Assembly (NCBI GenBank): GCA_025454975.1
Contig: JALONK010000020.1
Span: 1 to 64,000 of the forward strand
Source of the DNA: Bacteroidia bacterium
GTDB lineage: Bacteria; Bacteroidota; Bacteroidia; UKL13-3
DNA length: 64,000 nucleotides
Direction of reading: 5' to 3'
The translations under genes were made by a program, and so were the position numbers. The notes beneath the pieces were generated by a model. That model worked only from the letters and a program-made list of their open reading frames with translations, made no database searches and was not told the DNA's origin. Position 1 is the stretch's first letter; each line of letters opens with the position of its first letter. Positions 34,763-43,083 of this stretch are shown here, in pieces.

Positions 34763-35805
34763 TTCGAAATCCCAAACCGGTTTACATCACACTGTTTATA
34801 TCGTTGGTACTATCAGCAGTACTTGCTATAACTACATTTTTTATTGACGAGATGCGGTTAATATCTGCATTAACCGCATTTTCCATCACTTTCGCCATTA
34901 GCTTCGTTTTATTTTTTTACAGCATTGAATTTTTTATTTATCGAAAAATTAAACTGATTTATAAAACAATTCATAGTTTAAAAACCCAAAAATATGATGC
35001 AGTTCTAAGCAATTTCGATTTGCTGAACGATCCTATTTCCAACATGAATAAAGAGGTGATCAGTTGGGCTCGCTCACAAAAAGAGCAAATGGAAGAGTTA
35101 AAAAGATTAGCAGAGTTTAGAAAAGAATTTCTAGGTAATGTGAGTCACGAGCTAAAAACTCCGATTTTTAATATACAAGGTTATATTCATACGCTTATTG
35201 ACGGAGCAATGGAAGATCCGGAAGTAAATGTGAGGTTCTTAAAAAAAGCTGCCAAAAGTGCCGACAGGTTAAGCGATTTAGTTGCAGACTTACTGGCAAT
35301 ATCTCAATTGGAAAGTGGTGAGTTGGTTATGGAGTATGAACGATTCGACATCAATTTGTTGTTGAAGGATGTTTATGAACAGTTGGAAGTTAGAGCTAAA
35401 GAAAGAGGAATCGCACTAATCATTAAAGAAGGTTGTAATAAGCCATTTTTTGTGTATGCCGACAGGTATAGGGTACGACAAGTAATTGTAAACCTGGTAT
35501 CAAATTCTATTAAATATGGTAAAGAATATGGCACAACTACAGCGGCCTATTACGATATGGATGAAAATATTTTAATTGAAATTGGAGATAATGGTGAAGG
35601 CATTGATCAGGAACATTTACCACGCATTTTTGAACGTTTTTATCGTGTTGATAAAAGCCGTTCGCGCGAAGGCGGGGCAGGAGGAACCGGTTTAGGATTA
35701 GCCATTGTTAAGCATATCATTGAAGCGCATCAACAAACTATAAACGTACGAAGTACAATAGGACAAGGAACCACTTTTGGTTTTACTTTAAAACGTCCTC
35801 AATAA
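34759..35805 (+). CDS. Sensor histidine kinase, PhoR-like
   Basis: The protein has two N-terminal membrane helices with almost no periplasmic loop (about 10-28 and 33-58). These are followed by a HAMP-like linker, a HisKA domain with the phospho-His in GNVSHELKTP, and a HATPase domain (NLVSNSIKYG, DNGEGID, GGTGLGLAIV). The missing sensor loop suggests signalling from the membrane or through an accessory protein, as in PhoR. It is the partner of the response regulator whose stop it overlaps. Confidence 0.92.
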   Translation: MIRNPKPVYITLFISLVLSAVLAITTFFIDEMRLISALTAFSITFAISFVLFFYSIEFFIYRKIKLIYKTIHSLKTQKYDAVLSNFDLLNDPISNMNKEVISWARSQKEQMEELKRLAEFRKEFLGNVSHELKTPIFNIQGYIHTLIDGAMEDPEVNVRFLKKAAKSADRLSDLVADLLAISQLESGELVMEYERFDINLLLKDVYEQLEVRAKERGIALIIKEGCNKPFFVYADRYRVRQVIVNLVSNSIKYGKEYGTTTAAYYDMDENILIEIGDNGEGIDQEHLPRIFERFYRVDKSRSREGGAGGTGLGLAIVKHIIEAHQQTINVRSTIGQGTTFGFTLKRPQ

Positions 35806-35827
35806 ATTAATAGGTGAATTTAGAAAG

Positions 35828-35909
35828 TGCTGCGGAAGAGACTCGAACTCTTACACCTTGCGGCACCACCCCCTCAAGATGGCGTGTCTACCAATTCCAC
35901 CACCGCAGC
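35828..35909 (-). tRNA. tRNA-Leu (anticodon GAG)
   Basis: On the minus strand GCTGCGG begins the acceptor stem and pairs with CCGCAGC before the discriminator A at 35828. The anticodon stem CCATC/GGTGG encloses the loop TTGAGGG, giving GAG. A long variable arm (GGTGCCGCAAGGTGT) and the T-loop GTTCGAGTC are present, so it is a type II leucine tRNA. The CCA end is not encoded. The gap from 35910 to 36189 holds no gene, only the promoter of the next one. Confidence 0.95.
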
Positions 35910-36174
35910 AAATTGTTGGGCAAATATAAAATCATAACATAAGTAAACAATATATTATATTCAATTATTTCTTAAATCTTGTTCCGCCTCTGTTAACGAA
36001 TACATTCACTTTCAAATTTTCCAATAATTCGCATCTTTTTTATTGTAGGATTTTTTAGTTGTAAGCTTTGTATTTTAAATAGTCTAGATTATATAATTTA
36101 TTATACCAAATAATCATAATTTAAAATAATTACCTTCAACACGCTACAAATCATTTCAAAAAGTAAATTTCTGT

Positions 36175-36182
36175 TATATTTG
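36175..36182 (+). promoter_or_regulatory. TATATTTG -7 element next to the start codon
   Basis: TATATTTG ends 7 bases before the ATG at 36190. With the usual spacing the transcript would begin at or very near the start codon, that is, be leaderless or nearly so. Similar arrangements occur before cbs, uvrB and the Kir channel gene. Confidence 0.45.
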
Positions 36183-36189
36183 CTTCTTA

Positions 36190-37467
36190 ATGAAACTATT
36201 CATTACTAATGCTACCGTATGCGATCCCCAATCTGCTTGGAACGGTAAGGTTTGTGACCTTGTTCTCCAAAACGGGGTAATAGAAAAAATTATTTCATCT
36301 GCCAAAAAAAGTCAAGCTCCTGCCGGATTCAAAACTTTGGATGTTAAGGGACAATGGGTTTTACCCGGTTTGTTTGATTTAAGGTGTTATTCAACCGAAC
36401 CGGGATTTGAATATAAGGATGATATTTCTTCGCTTGCTGCAACTGCTTTAGCCGGTGGTTATACTGCTTTAGCTTTATTGCCCGACACCCAACCGGCGGT
36501 GCAAACAAAGGCAGCCATACATTTTCTGCTAAGTAAAGCTGAACAATTACCGGTTCAATTATTTCCTTATAGTGCGTTAACTCATCAACTTGAAGGAAAA
36601 GAGATGAACGAATTGTTTGATTTGTTTCAGGCCGGCGCAATAGGATTTACTGATGCCGATAAAAGTGTGATGAATGCCGGTGTATTATTAAGAGCCATGC
36701 AATATGCTTCAATTTTTGGAGGTAAAATTTTCATACATGCAGAAGATATTCATCTTAGCAGCGGTGGTCGTATGCATGAAGGATATACCAGTGTGAATTT
36801 AGGATTAAAGGGTATTCCGAACATGAGTGAAGAAATTATGGTGATGCGAAATATTGAGTTGGCTAAATATGCAGGAACACCATTGCACTTTTCTCACATC
36901 AGCAGCAAAGGAAGTGTAGAGTTGATAAGAAAGGCAAAAAAGCAAGGTTTATCCATAACTTGTGACGTAGCTGTAGCGCATTTAATTTATACCGACGAGC
37001 AGCTTCAATCTTTTGATACCAATTATAAACTTAACCCGCCGCTACGAACCAAGGCCGATCAAAAAGCTTTATGGGAAGGCATTATTGATGGTACCATTAA
37101 TTGCATTGTTAGCGACCATAAACCTGAGGATTCGGAACATAAAGTTTTGGAGTTTGAATATGCAGCAACAGGAATGATAATGTTGCAAACTGCTTTTGCT
37201 TTGTTACTTATGCACAAACCTTCATCAGTTTTAGTTAATCATTTAATAACCTGTTTATGTCACCAACCCCGTGAAATTTTAAACATGGAATCCATATCTT
37301 TGACAGAGGGAAAGAAAGCAGAACTTACTGTTTTTAATCCTAAAGAAAAATGGATGTTAAATGAACAAACCAATCTTTCTAAAAGTAAAAACTCAACCTG
37401 TTGGAACCAAACCATACAAGGCAGGTTTTCATATACCATCAATAAAAATAAACTTTATAAATTGTAA
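36190..37467 (+). CDS. Dihydroorotase homologue lacking metal ligands (PyrC'-like)
   Basis: This 425-residue amidohydrolase-fold protein has the architecture of dihydroorotase (KVCDLVLQNGVIEKI, GQWVLPGLFDL, FIHAEDIHL, THFSHIS-like block, SDHKPED) and an ordinary length. The metal motif D-x-H-x-H is D-L-R-C-Y, the carboxy-lysine region differs, and the final Asp-His-Ala-Pro-His is changed to DHKPED. It therefore should not catalyse the dihydroorotase reaction. Non-catalytic homologues (PyrC') support aspartate transcarbamoylase assembly in Pseudomonas; a similar role is an inference here. Confidence 0.8.
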   Translation: MKLFITNATVCDPQSAWNGKVCDLVLQNGVIEKIISSAKKSQAPAGFKTLDVKGQWVLPGLFDLRCYSTEPGFEYKDDISSLAATALAGGYTALALLPDTQPAVQTKAAIHFLLSKAEQLPVQLFPYSALTHQLEGKEMNELFDLFQAGAIGFTDADKSVMNAGVLLRAMQYASIFGGKIFIHAEDIHLSSGGRMHEGYTSVNLGLKGIPNMSEEIMVMRNIELAKYAGTPLHFSHISSKGSVELIRKAKKQGLSITCDVAVAHLIYTDEQLQSFDTNYKLNPPLRTKADQKALWEGIIDGTINCIVSDHKPEDSEHKVLEFEYAATGMIMLQTAFALLLMHKPSSVLVNHLITCLCHQPREILNMESISLTEGKKAELTVFNPKEKWMLNEQTNLSKSKNSTCWNQTIQGRFSYTINKNKLYKL

Positions 37468-37469
37468 TT

Positions 37470-38108
37470 ATGAGTAATGCTGTTAAGGCTGTACAAGCAT
37501 TGATCAATGCCGTAGGTCAAAATAATGACCTGGTGAATTCATTAACATCACTTTTTGAATCAAGTGATGAATTTTTAGTTAAGGTAAAACAGTTCGACGA
37601 ATTGTTTGAACAACATCAGGATTATCATAATGTAAAAGAATATGCTTTTGATTTATTAATGGTGTATCATCTTGAATTTAATAATCAGAATGAGGATTAT
37701 TTTGATAGCAGAGAATGGCAGGATATAGAAGATAAAACCTTAGACAGAGGGACTGAATTTTTAAATATTTTATTATACATAAGTGAGGCAAAGGATACTG
37801 ATGCAGAGGTAAGCATTGAAGACTTTTTATATGAATTTTTATTGGTTGATGAAGATGAGTTTCAAGATGAGCATCGTATTTATGAGGAGTTGATTGCTAA
37901 TGTTGAATTACCTGAAGAGTCGGTTACAAGTATTGTTGAAGTAGCCAAACGACTTCCGGATGAATTAGAAATTAGAGAGCTTTTTGTTCCATTAATGTTG
38001 TTCTTTAAAGACCCGGAGGCAAAGTTTCCTGCGAAAGAGTTTATAAGCAAAACTACCAAGCCTGAAATAGCTTTGTTGGCTGCAGCGCTTGCTTATGCAA
38101 ATGGTTAA
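37470..38108 (+). CDS. Acidic helical protein of unknown function
   Basis: The 212-residue protein is strongly acidic (VDEDEFQDEHRIYEELIANVELPEE region) and predicted to be largely helical; it has no signal peptide, membrane segment or recognised motif. It starts 2 bp after the dihydroorotase-like gene and ends before a bidirectional terminator, so the two genes form one transcript and may work together. I do not recognise a family. Confidence 0.7.
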   Translation: MSNAVKAVQALINAVGQNNDLVNSLTSLFESSDEFLVKVKQFDELFEQHQDYHNVKEYAFDLLMVYHLEFNNQNEDYFDSREWQDIEDKTLDRGTEFLNILLYISEAKDTDAEVSIEDFLYEFLLVDEDEFQDEHRIYEELIANVELPEESVTSIVEVAKRLPDELEIRELFVPLMLFFKDPEAKFPAKEFISKTTKPEIALLAAALAYANG

Positions 38109-38132
38109 TTGCTAAATCATTTTTAAAAAAAT

Positions 38133-38170
38133 AAACCGTTATGCAGCTTAAATTGCATAACGGTTTTTTT
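38133..38170. terminator. Bidirectional Rho-independent terminator
   Basis: AAACCGTTATGCA (38133-38145) pairs perfectly with TGCATAACGGTTT (38154-38166) across an 8-base loop, followed by a T run. The upstream A-rich stretch serves the minus strand. It separates the convergent acidic-protein and cystathionine beta-synthase genes. Confidence 0.9.
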
Positions 38171-38194
38171 ATTGATGATTGTTAACAAATAACC

Positions 38195-39556
38195 TTAAGC
38201 CAATGCATCAATCACATCTTGTTTGGTAATAATATGAACGTCACCAATTAAGGTTTTCATCAAAACTGCGTGATTTTCTTTGGTAATTAATTTTGATACT
38301 TCTTCAATACTTGCATCTTGATGTACAAAAGGAAAAGGAGCCTGCATTAGTTCTTTAACTTGTTTAGCTTTTAAGTCGGGATGTTCTATTAAGGTGCTAT
38401 ACAAGTGTGTGTCATTTACCGAACCCACAAAATTACCATTAGTATCAATTACAGGAATTTGTGATACATCGAATTTGCGCATCATAGTTATAACTTGAGA
38501 TACTTCATCATCAGCTTTTGCTGTAACCAATTTCAGATGCTTATGTCCTTCTATTAAGTCAATTGCCTTTGGCGAATCATTTATTAAAAATCCACGGTCA
38601 CGCATCCAATCGTCGTTAAACATTTTACCTAAATATCGTGTACCGTGATCATGAAAGATTACAACAACAACATCATCTTTTTTAAACATTGATTTCATTT
38701 GCATGATGCCTGCCAATGCCGAACCTGCGGAGTTTCCAACAAAAATTCCTTCTTCACGCGGAATTCTTCTTGTCATAACGGCGGCATCTTTATCCGTTAC
38801 TTTTTCGAAATGGTCAATCACTTCAAAATCTACATTTTTAGGTAAAAAGTCTTCGCCAATGCCTTCTGTTATGTAAGGATAAATTTCGTCTTTATCAAAA
38901 ATGCCGGTTTCTTTATACTTCTTAAACACAGAACCATAAGTATCAATACCTAATATTTTAATATTTGGGTTTTGCTCTTTTAAAAATTTACCTGTTCCAC
39001 AAATGGTTCCACCCGTTCCAACGCCAACCACAAGATGAGTAATTTTACCTTCTGTTTGTTTCCAAATTTCAGGACCTGTTTGTTCGTAATGAGCTTTTGA
39101 GTTGCTTAAATTATCATATTGGTTAGGTTTCCAAGAGTTAGGGATTTCTCTTTCTAAACGCGATGAAACAGAATAATACGAGCGAGGGTCTTCGGGGTCA
39201 ACATCAGTTGGACAAACAATTACTTCTGCACCAAATGCTTTTAAGGCATCTACTTTCTCTTTACTTTGTTTATCGGTTGTAGTAAAAATACAACGATATC
39301 CTTTAATGACGGCTGCTATGGCTAAGCCCATTCCGGTATTGCCGCTAGTGCCTTCAATAATGGTGTAGCCGGGTTTTATTAAGCCTGCTTTTTCTGCATC
39401 CTCAATCATTTTCAGCGCCATACGGTCTTTTATTGAGTTGCCCGGGTTAGATGTTTCAATCTTAGCCAGAACCGTACAAGGCAAATCTTTCGTTATTTTA
39501 TTTAGTTTTACCAATGGTGTGTTGCCAATGGTTTCAAGTACATTATTATACCACAT
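38195..39556 (-). CDS. Cystathionine beta-synthase (PLP enzyme with CBS domains)
   Basis: A fold-type II PLP enzyme that condenses serine and homocysteine. PLP Lys43 lies in GNSIKDRMA, the substrate loop is GTSGNTGMG, and the phosphate loop GVGTGGTICGTG is near residue 178. Two CBS domains follow from about residue 335 (VSQVITMMRKFDVSQIPVID, and VKELMQAPF). The catalytic part is closer to eukaryotic CBS than to CysK, without the heme domain. The minus-strand element TATCTTTG ends 5 bases before the ATG, suggesting a very short leader. A cysteine synthase is the alternative. Confidence 0.88.
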   Translation of the reverse strand: MWYNNVLETIGNTPLVKLNKITKDLPCTVLAKIETSNPGNSIKDRMALKMIEDAEKAGLIKPGYTIIEGTSGNTGMGLAIAAVIKGYRCIFTTTDKQSKEKVDALKAFGAEVIVCPTDVDPEDPRSYYSVSSRLEREIPNSWKPNQYDNLSNSKAHYEQTGPEIWKQTEGKITHLVVGVGTGGTICGTGKFLKEQNPNIKILGIDTYGSVFKKYKETGIFDKDEIYPYITEGIGEDFLPKNVDFEVIDHFEKVTDKDAAVMTRRIPREEGIFVGNSAGSALAGIMQMKSMFKKDDVVVVIFHDHGTRYLGKMFNDDWMRDRGFLINDSPKAIDLIEGHKHLKLVTAKADDEVSQVITMMRKFDVSQIPVIDTNGNFVGSVNDTHLYSTLIEHPDLKAKQVKELMQAPFPFVHQDASIEEVSKLITKENHAVLMKTLIGDVHIITKQDVIDALA

Positions 39557-39611
39557 GTGTGCAAAGATATAGCTTAGGTTAGGAGTATGAAATAAAAATA
39601 GAAAATATACA

Positions 39612-40304
39612 TTAGTCCTTGAAAAATCTGGTGCTGTAAGCGATAATTTCGTCAGGATTTATTTTATCAAGTGGATGCCCAGTATCAGGTATTACCCATA
39701 AAGAACAATTAGGAATCAGTTTATAAACTCTGATGTTATCGTCTAAACCCGCAGTTAAATCTTTATCGCCAACACCTAATGTTACCTTACAACTGATGGA
39801 TTTATAATCATCGTCACCTAAAGTAATACCTTTGGATAAACTATTCATCATATCTTCGGTATTGCTTAATACTTGTTTCCAAAAATTAAGTCCATGCTGC
39901 ATCATCAGTTGATTGGCAAATCCGGGTACCTTCTCTATCATTTTTTCTGCGTTAAGCATGGCAGTTTCTTTTGCAGTACTCAGCGGGTCCCAATTAAACT
40001 TGGTATTGAGCGTTAAAATTTTATCTACCTTTTCGGGATATTTTGTTGCAAAATGTAAAGCTGCATATCCTCCCATACTGTAACCAAGTATGTTAGTTTT
40101 CGAGATGTTATTTTTTGTTAAATAATTAAGAATATCTTTAGTAAAAGTATCGAAACTATAACCTGTTAACGGCATGGGTTCACCTCCATGACCACTGAAA
40201 TTAAAACGGTGAATGTTAAAGTTGGGTTCCAAGGCAGTGGCTAGTGCATCAAATTGAGCTTTACTTCCTAAAGCACCATGTAATAATAGAAGAGGTGTTT
40301 TCAT
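39612..40304 (-). CDS. Alpha/beta hydrolase
   Basis: The 230-residue protein has the oxyanion region LLLLHGALGSK, the nucleophile elbow GYSMGG, an acid in GVGDKDLT and a catalytic His in DTGHPLD. It resembles MenH/BioH-like esterases, but the substrate cannot be told from the sequence. It starts 5 bp after the stop of the thioesterase gene upstream on the same strand, suggesting joint expression. Confidence 0.85.
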   Translation of the reverse strand: MKTPLLLLHGALGSKAQFDALATALEPNFNIHRFNFSGHGGEPMPLTGYSFDTFTKDILNYLTKNNISKTNILGYSMGGYAALHFATKYPEKVDKILTLNTKFNWDPLSTAKETAMLNAEKMIEKVPGFANQLMMQHGLNFWKQVLSNTEDMMNSLSKGITLGDDDYKSISCKVTLGVGDKDLTAGLDDNIRVYKLIPNCSLWVIPDTGHPLDKINPDEIIAYSTRFFKD

Positions 40305-40309
40305 GACTT

Positions 40310-40729
40310 TTATTTTAAAGTGTAAGCATCCATAACCCAGTCCGGAATTATCTCGGCTTTCTGAGTGGCTAAATTAATAAGTGTGTAATTAAAATAACCA
40401 TCACAACAAATTTTTCCTGTGAGTTTATTTTTAATGGCAAACTCAACTGTGACGTCGGCCTTTCTAATTTCAGTAAGGCGTGTTGATACCAACATGCTAT
40501 CACCTAATTTTAAGGCACGTTTAAACTGCATGTGACAAGTGTTTATAACCCATCCTAATCCTTTTTCAAAATAAATACTCATGGGGTTGTGGTAGCATCT
40601 TTCCATTTGGTCAAATCTTGCAGCTAATACATAATCCATATAACGCGAACTATGCACATGCATAAACATATCAATATCATCAGGTCTAACCTGTAATTCG
40701 GTTTCGTAGGTGTTATTATTTATTTGCAT
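40310..40729 (-). CDS. Acyl-CoA thioesterase, hotdog fold (YbgC/FadM-like)
   Basis: The 139-residue protein has the 4HBT pattern RPDDIDMFMHVHSSRYMDYVLAARF, with the catalytic Asp followed by the HVHSSRYM block, and the FEKGLGWVINTCHMQFKRAL strands. It hydrolyses acyl-CoA thioesters; the substrate chain length is unknown. A TATGTTTG element lies 27 bp upstream on the minus strand, so it is probably the first gene of the unit with the alpha/beta hydrolase. Confidence 0.86.
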   Translation of the reverse strand: MQINNNTYETELQVRPDDIDMFMHVHSSRYMDYVLAARFDQMERCYHNPMSIYFEKGLGWVINTCHMQFKRALKLGDSMLVSTRLTEIRKADVTVEFAIKNKLTGKICCDGYFNYTLINLATQKAEIIPDWVMDAYTLK

Positions 40730-40919
40730 TTTACTGTTGTGGAGGTATTACTACAAACATAAGACAAATGTGTAAAGAGCTGCCATAAGTTATTAAGGCA
40801 GAAAAAAAATGAGATAGTTTTATATAAAAATTTTCTTCCTTACAGTAGTGCGCCTTAGGAGTTATTTTGTTTAAGCTTACTTGCACAAATCAAAATTATT
40901 CTAAACATTTGTTGCGTCT

Positions 40920-41105
40920 TATGGTGTTTTGAGGTAATACTAATTACCCAAAAACTTAATAGGGAATCAGGTGAAAATCCTGAACAGTACCCGCTGCTGT
41001 AAGTATTTATGGGAATTATTTCCATTCTTTTTACACTCCTATGCCACTGTTAGTTAACTAACGGGAAGGCCTGTAAAAACGAATACAAGTCAGAAGACCT
41101 GCCTA
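40920..41105 (+). ncRNA. Cobalamin riboswitch
   Basis: The conserved parts are in order: AATAGGGAATCAGGTGAAAA, ACAGTACCCGCTGCTGTAAG, a variable hairpin region and the B12 box ACAAGTCAGAAGACCTGCC (41086-41104). It precedes the TonB receptor of the B12 operon by about 105 bases. The 482-bp space between the thioesterase and the receptor holds nothing else that I can identify; the expression platform was not resolved. Aptamer edges are approximate. Confidence 0.95.
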
Positions 41106-41211
41106 AGCAAAATAAAACACGAAGCTTTCGGGAAAAAAAGCAACGAGTTGGTAATGTATTTATTTATAAAGCCTCTTCGTATTTCCTCATGGCTTCATTA
41201 TAGCAGATATA

Positions 41212-42984
41212 ATGAACAAGGTATTTATTTTATGTGGTATTCTCCTTATTGCTTTTGCAGCATCAGCGCAGCAGCAACAGCAGGATAGTGTTGTACACAT
41301 GAAATCATTCACTTTCATTCAAAACAGATTTAATTTACTCAATCCAACATTACGGGTTCAAAAAACTGATTCATTTACGGCGCAACTGTTTCAAGCTAAT
41401 CAATTATCGCAATTGTTGGCGATGAATGCACAAATATTCGTTCGTTCGTATGGATTTATGCAATTAACCGGAAGCAGCATGCGTGGGGCAGGGTCAGAGC
41501 ATACCGCTGTTTTATGGAATGGTATCAGCATACAAAATAATATGCTTGGGCAACTTGATTTAAGTTTAATTCAAACCGGAATTATGGATGAGATTGAAAT
41601 AAACTATGGAGGAAATACAGCATTATTTGGTTCAGGTTCAGTGGGTGGAACCATCATGCTTAATAATCAACCTAAGCCTAAAAAAAATGGTATAAGTGTG
41701 AGCAGTGGTTTTGGAAGTTTTGGTTTGTTTCAATACATGATTCAATCTCATTATGCAAAAGGTAAATCGTATGTAAGTATAAAGCATTGGCATAGTGAAG
41801 CCAGGAACGACTTTAAGTTTGAAGATTTTACAAAAACAAATAAACCGTGGGCGCGATTAACACACGCCAATTTTACTCACTATGGATTATTGACGGAAGT
41901 AGGTACTAAAATCGGAAAACATAGTAGTATTGATGTGAGGTATTGGTATCAAACCATGGATAGAAATCTCCCGCCTACCATAGGCACACCGGTACGTAAT
42001 GAATTTCAGTTTGATGATAACCATCGAATTAATGCAGAATGGAATACTATGCTCAAAAAACTAAAGGTTACAGCACGAACCGCATGGTTATACGATATAA
42101 TAGATTATCGTAATCCGGATTTACTCATTAATGGATTAGGCAAATCATCCAATATTGTTGCTGAGGTTGATGGTATTTATCAATATAACAAATACCTTTT
42201 ATTAAATGCCGGTATTAATACCACTCACGCATCAGCCAAACATGAAAGCTTTTTAAGAACAGTTGAACGAAACACCCAAGCAGTTTTTGGTGGATTTAGT
42301 TATACCAGGAATTTATGGAACGTTCGTACCAGTTTCAGACAAGAATTAATGAATGGCGACATTCTTCCTTTTACCGGAACTATCACGGCTCATGTGCGTT
42401 TGATGCCAACTATCATGATGGGAGCAAATGCAGGTCGTTCTTATCGAATATTAACTTTTAATGAGTTGTTTTGGCCCCCGGGGAATCCAAATTTAAAGCC
42501 GGAGCAAGGTTGGCAACAAGAGCTTTCATTACACTACAACAAAAAGATTTCGAAGCTATTGTTCAAAAGTGATTTGCATGTTTTTAACCGACAAATAAAC
42601 AACCTGATATTATGGCGAACATTTGGTGGCTTTATCACCCCGGTTAATTTAAATAGAGTACATAGCCAAGGATTAGAGTGGAGTACACAACTTTTATTGG
42701 CAATTAAAAAAGTAATCATAACCTGTCGATATGACCTCAGTTATACCCAATCAATTAATACAAAAGTTGGGTCATTAAATGATGCTTCCTTAAACAAACA
42801 ATTGGTTTATGTACCCATAAATCAACACTTGTTTTGGTTATCAGTAAAGTATAAGTCGTTTTATGTTTCATATCAACATGGCGTTACAGGACATCGTTTT
42901 ACAAGCAGTGATAATCGTAGTTTTTTAGAGGCTTATCAAACCGGTAATTTCTTTATGGGTGCAATTTCAGTTGCAAGTATTTAA
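41212..42984 (+). CDS. TonB-dependent receptor for corrinoids (BtuB-like), truncated by frameshift
   Basis: The protein has a signal peptide (FAASAQ), a plug domain (MRGAGSEHTAVLWNGISIQNNM, GGNTALFGSGSVGG) and barrel strands; the in-frame product of 590 residues ends GAISVASI. The cobalamin riboswitch directly upstream and the following T9SS/beta-propeller genes mark it as a B12 receptor. The missing last strand is found one frame over (42971-43081) and ends 2 bp before the next gene. A single extra T in the ATTTCAG run near 42965-42967 would account for the shift. Translation in vivo of the truncated form would lose the C-terminal strand required for barrel closure. Confidence 0.88.
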   Translation: MNKVFILCGILLIAFAASAQQQQQDSVVHMKSFTFIQNRFNLLNPTLRVQKTDSFTAQLFQANQLSQLLAMNAQIFVRSYGFMQLTGSSMRGAGSEHTAVLWNGISIQNNMLGQLDLSLIQTGIMDEIEINYGGNTALFGSGSVGGTIMLNNQPKPKKNGISVSSGFGSFGLFQYMIQSHYAKGKSYVSIKHWHSEARNDFKFEDFTKTNKPWARLTHANFTHYGLLTEVGTKIGKHSSIDVRYWYQTMDRNLPPTIGTPVRNEFQFDDNHRINAEWNTMLKKLKVTARTAWLYDIIDYRNPDLLINGLGKSSNIVAEVDGIYQYNKYLLLNAGINTTHASAKHESFLRTVERNTQAVFGGFSYTRNLWNVRTSFRQELMNGDILPFTGTITAHVRLMPTIMMGANAGRSYRILTFNELFWPPGNPNLKPEQGWQQELSLHYNKKISKLLFKSDLHVFNRQINNLILWRTFGGFITPVNLNRVHSQGLEWSTQLLLAIKKVIITCRYDLSYTQSINTKVGSLNDASLNKQLVYVPINQHLFWLSVKYKSFYVSYQHGVTGHRFTSSDNRSFLEAYQTGNFFMGAISVASI

Positions 42985-43081
42985 TATTTGGGGTGAAAAC
43001 TACCAGGTGATGCCGGCTCGACCAATGCCTCTTCAACATTATATGCTAACAATAACAATCAAAATTTTAACTAAATCATAA
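42971..43081 (+). pseudogene. Displaced C-terminal segment of the TonB receptor (+1 frame)
   Basis: Read in the +1 frame this stretch gives LQVFNIWGENYQVMPARPMP and then a final strand HYMLTITIKI. That is the classic end of Bacteroidota TonB receptors (NIF..YQVMPARPMPG). It stops at 43079-43081, 2 bp before the DUF4465 gene. The fit supports a frameshift or sequencing error rather than coincidence. Confidence 0.85.
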
Positions 43082-43083
43082 AC

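Noticed and set aside
35910-36189. Search for a second tRNA or attachment site beside tRNA-Leu
   Set aside because: No repeated tRNA 3' end, integrase or phage gene found nearby.
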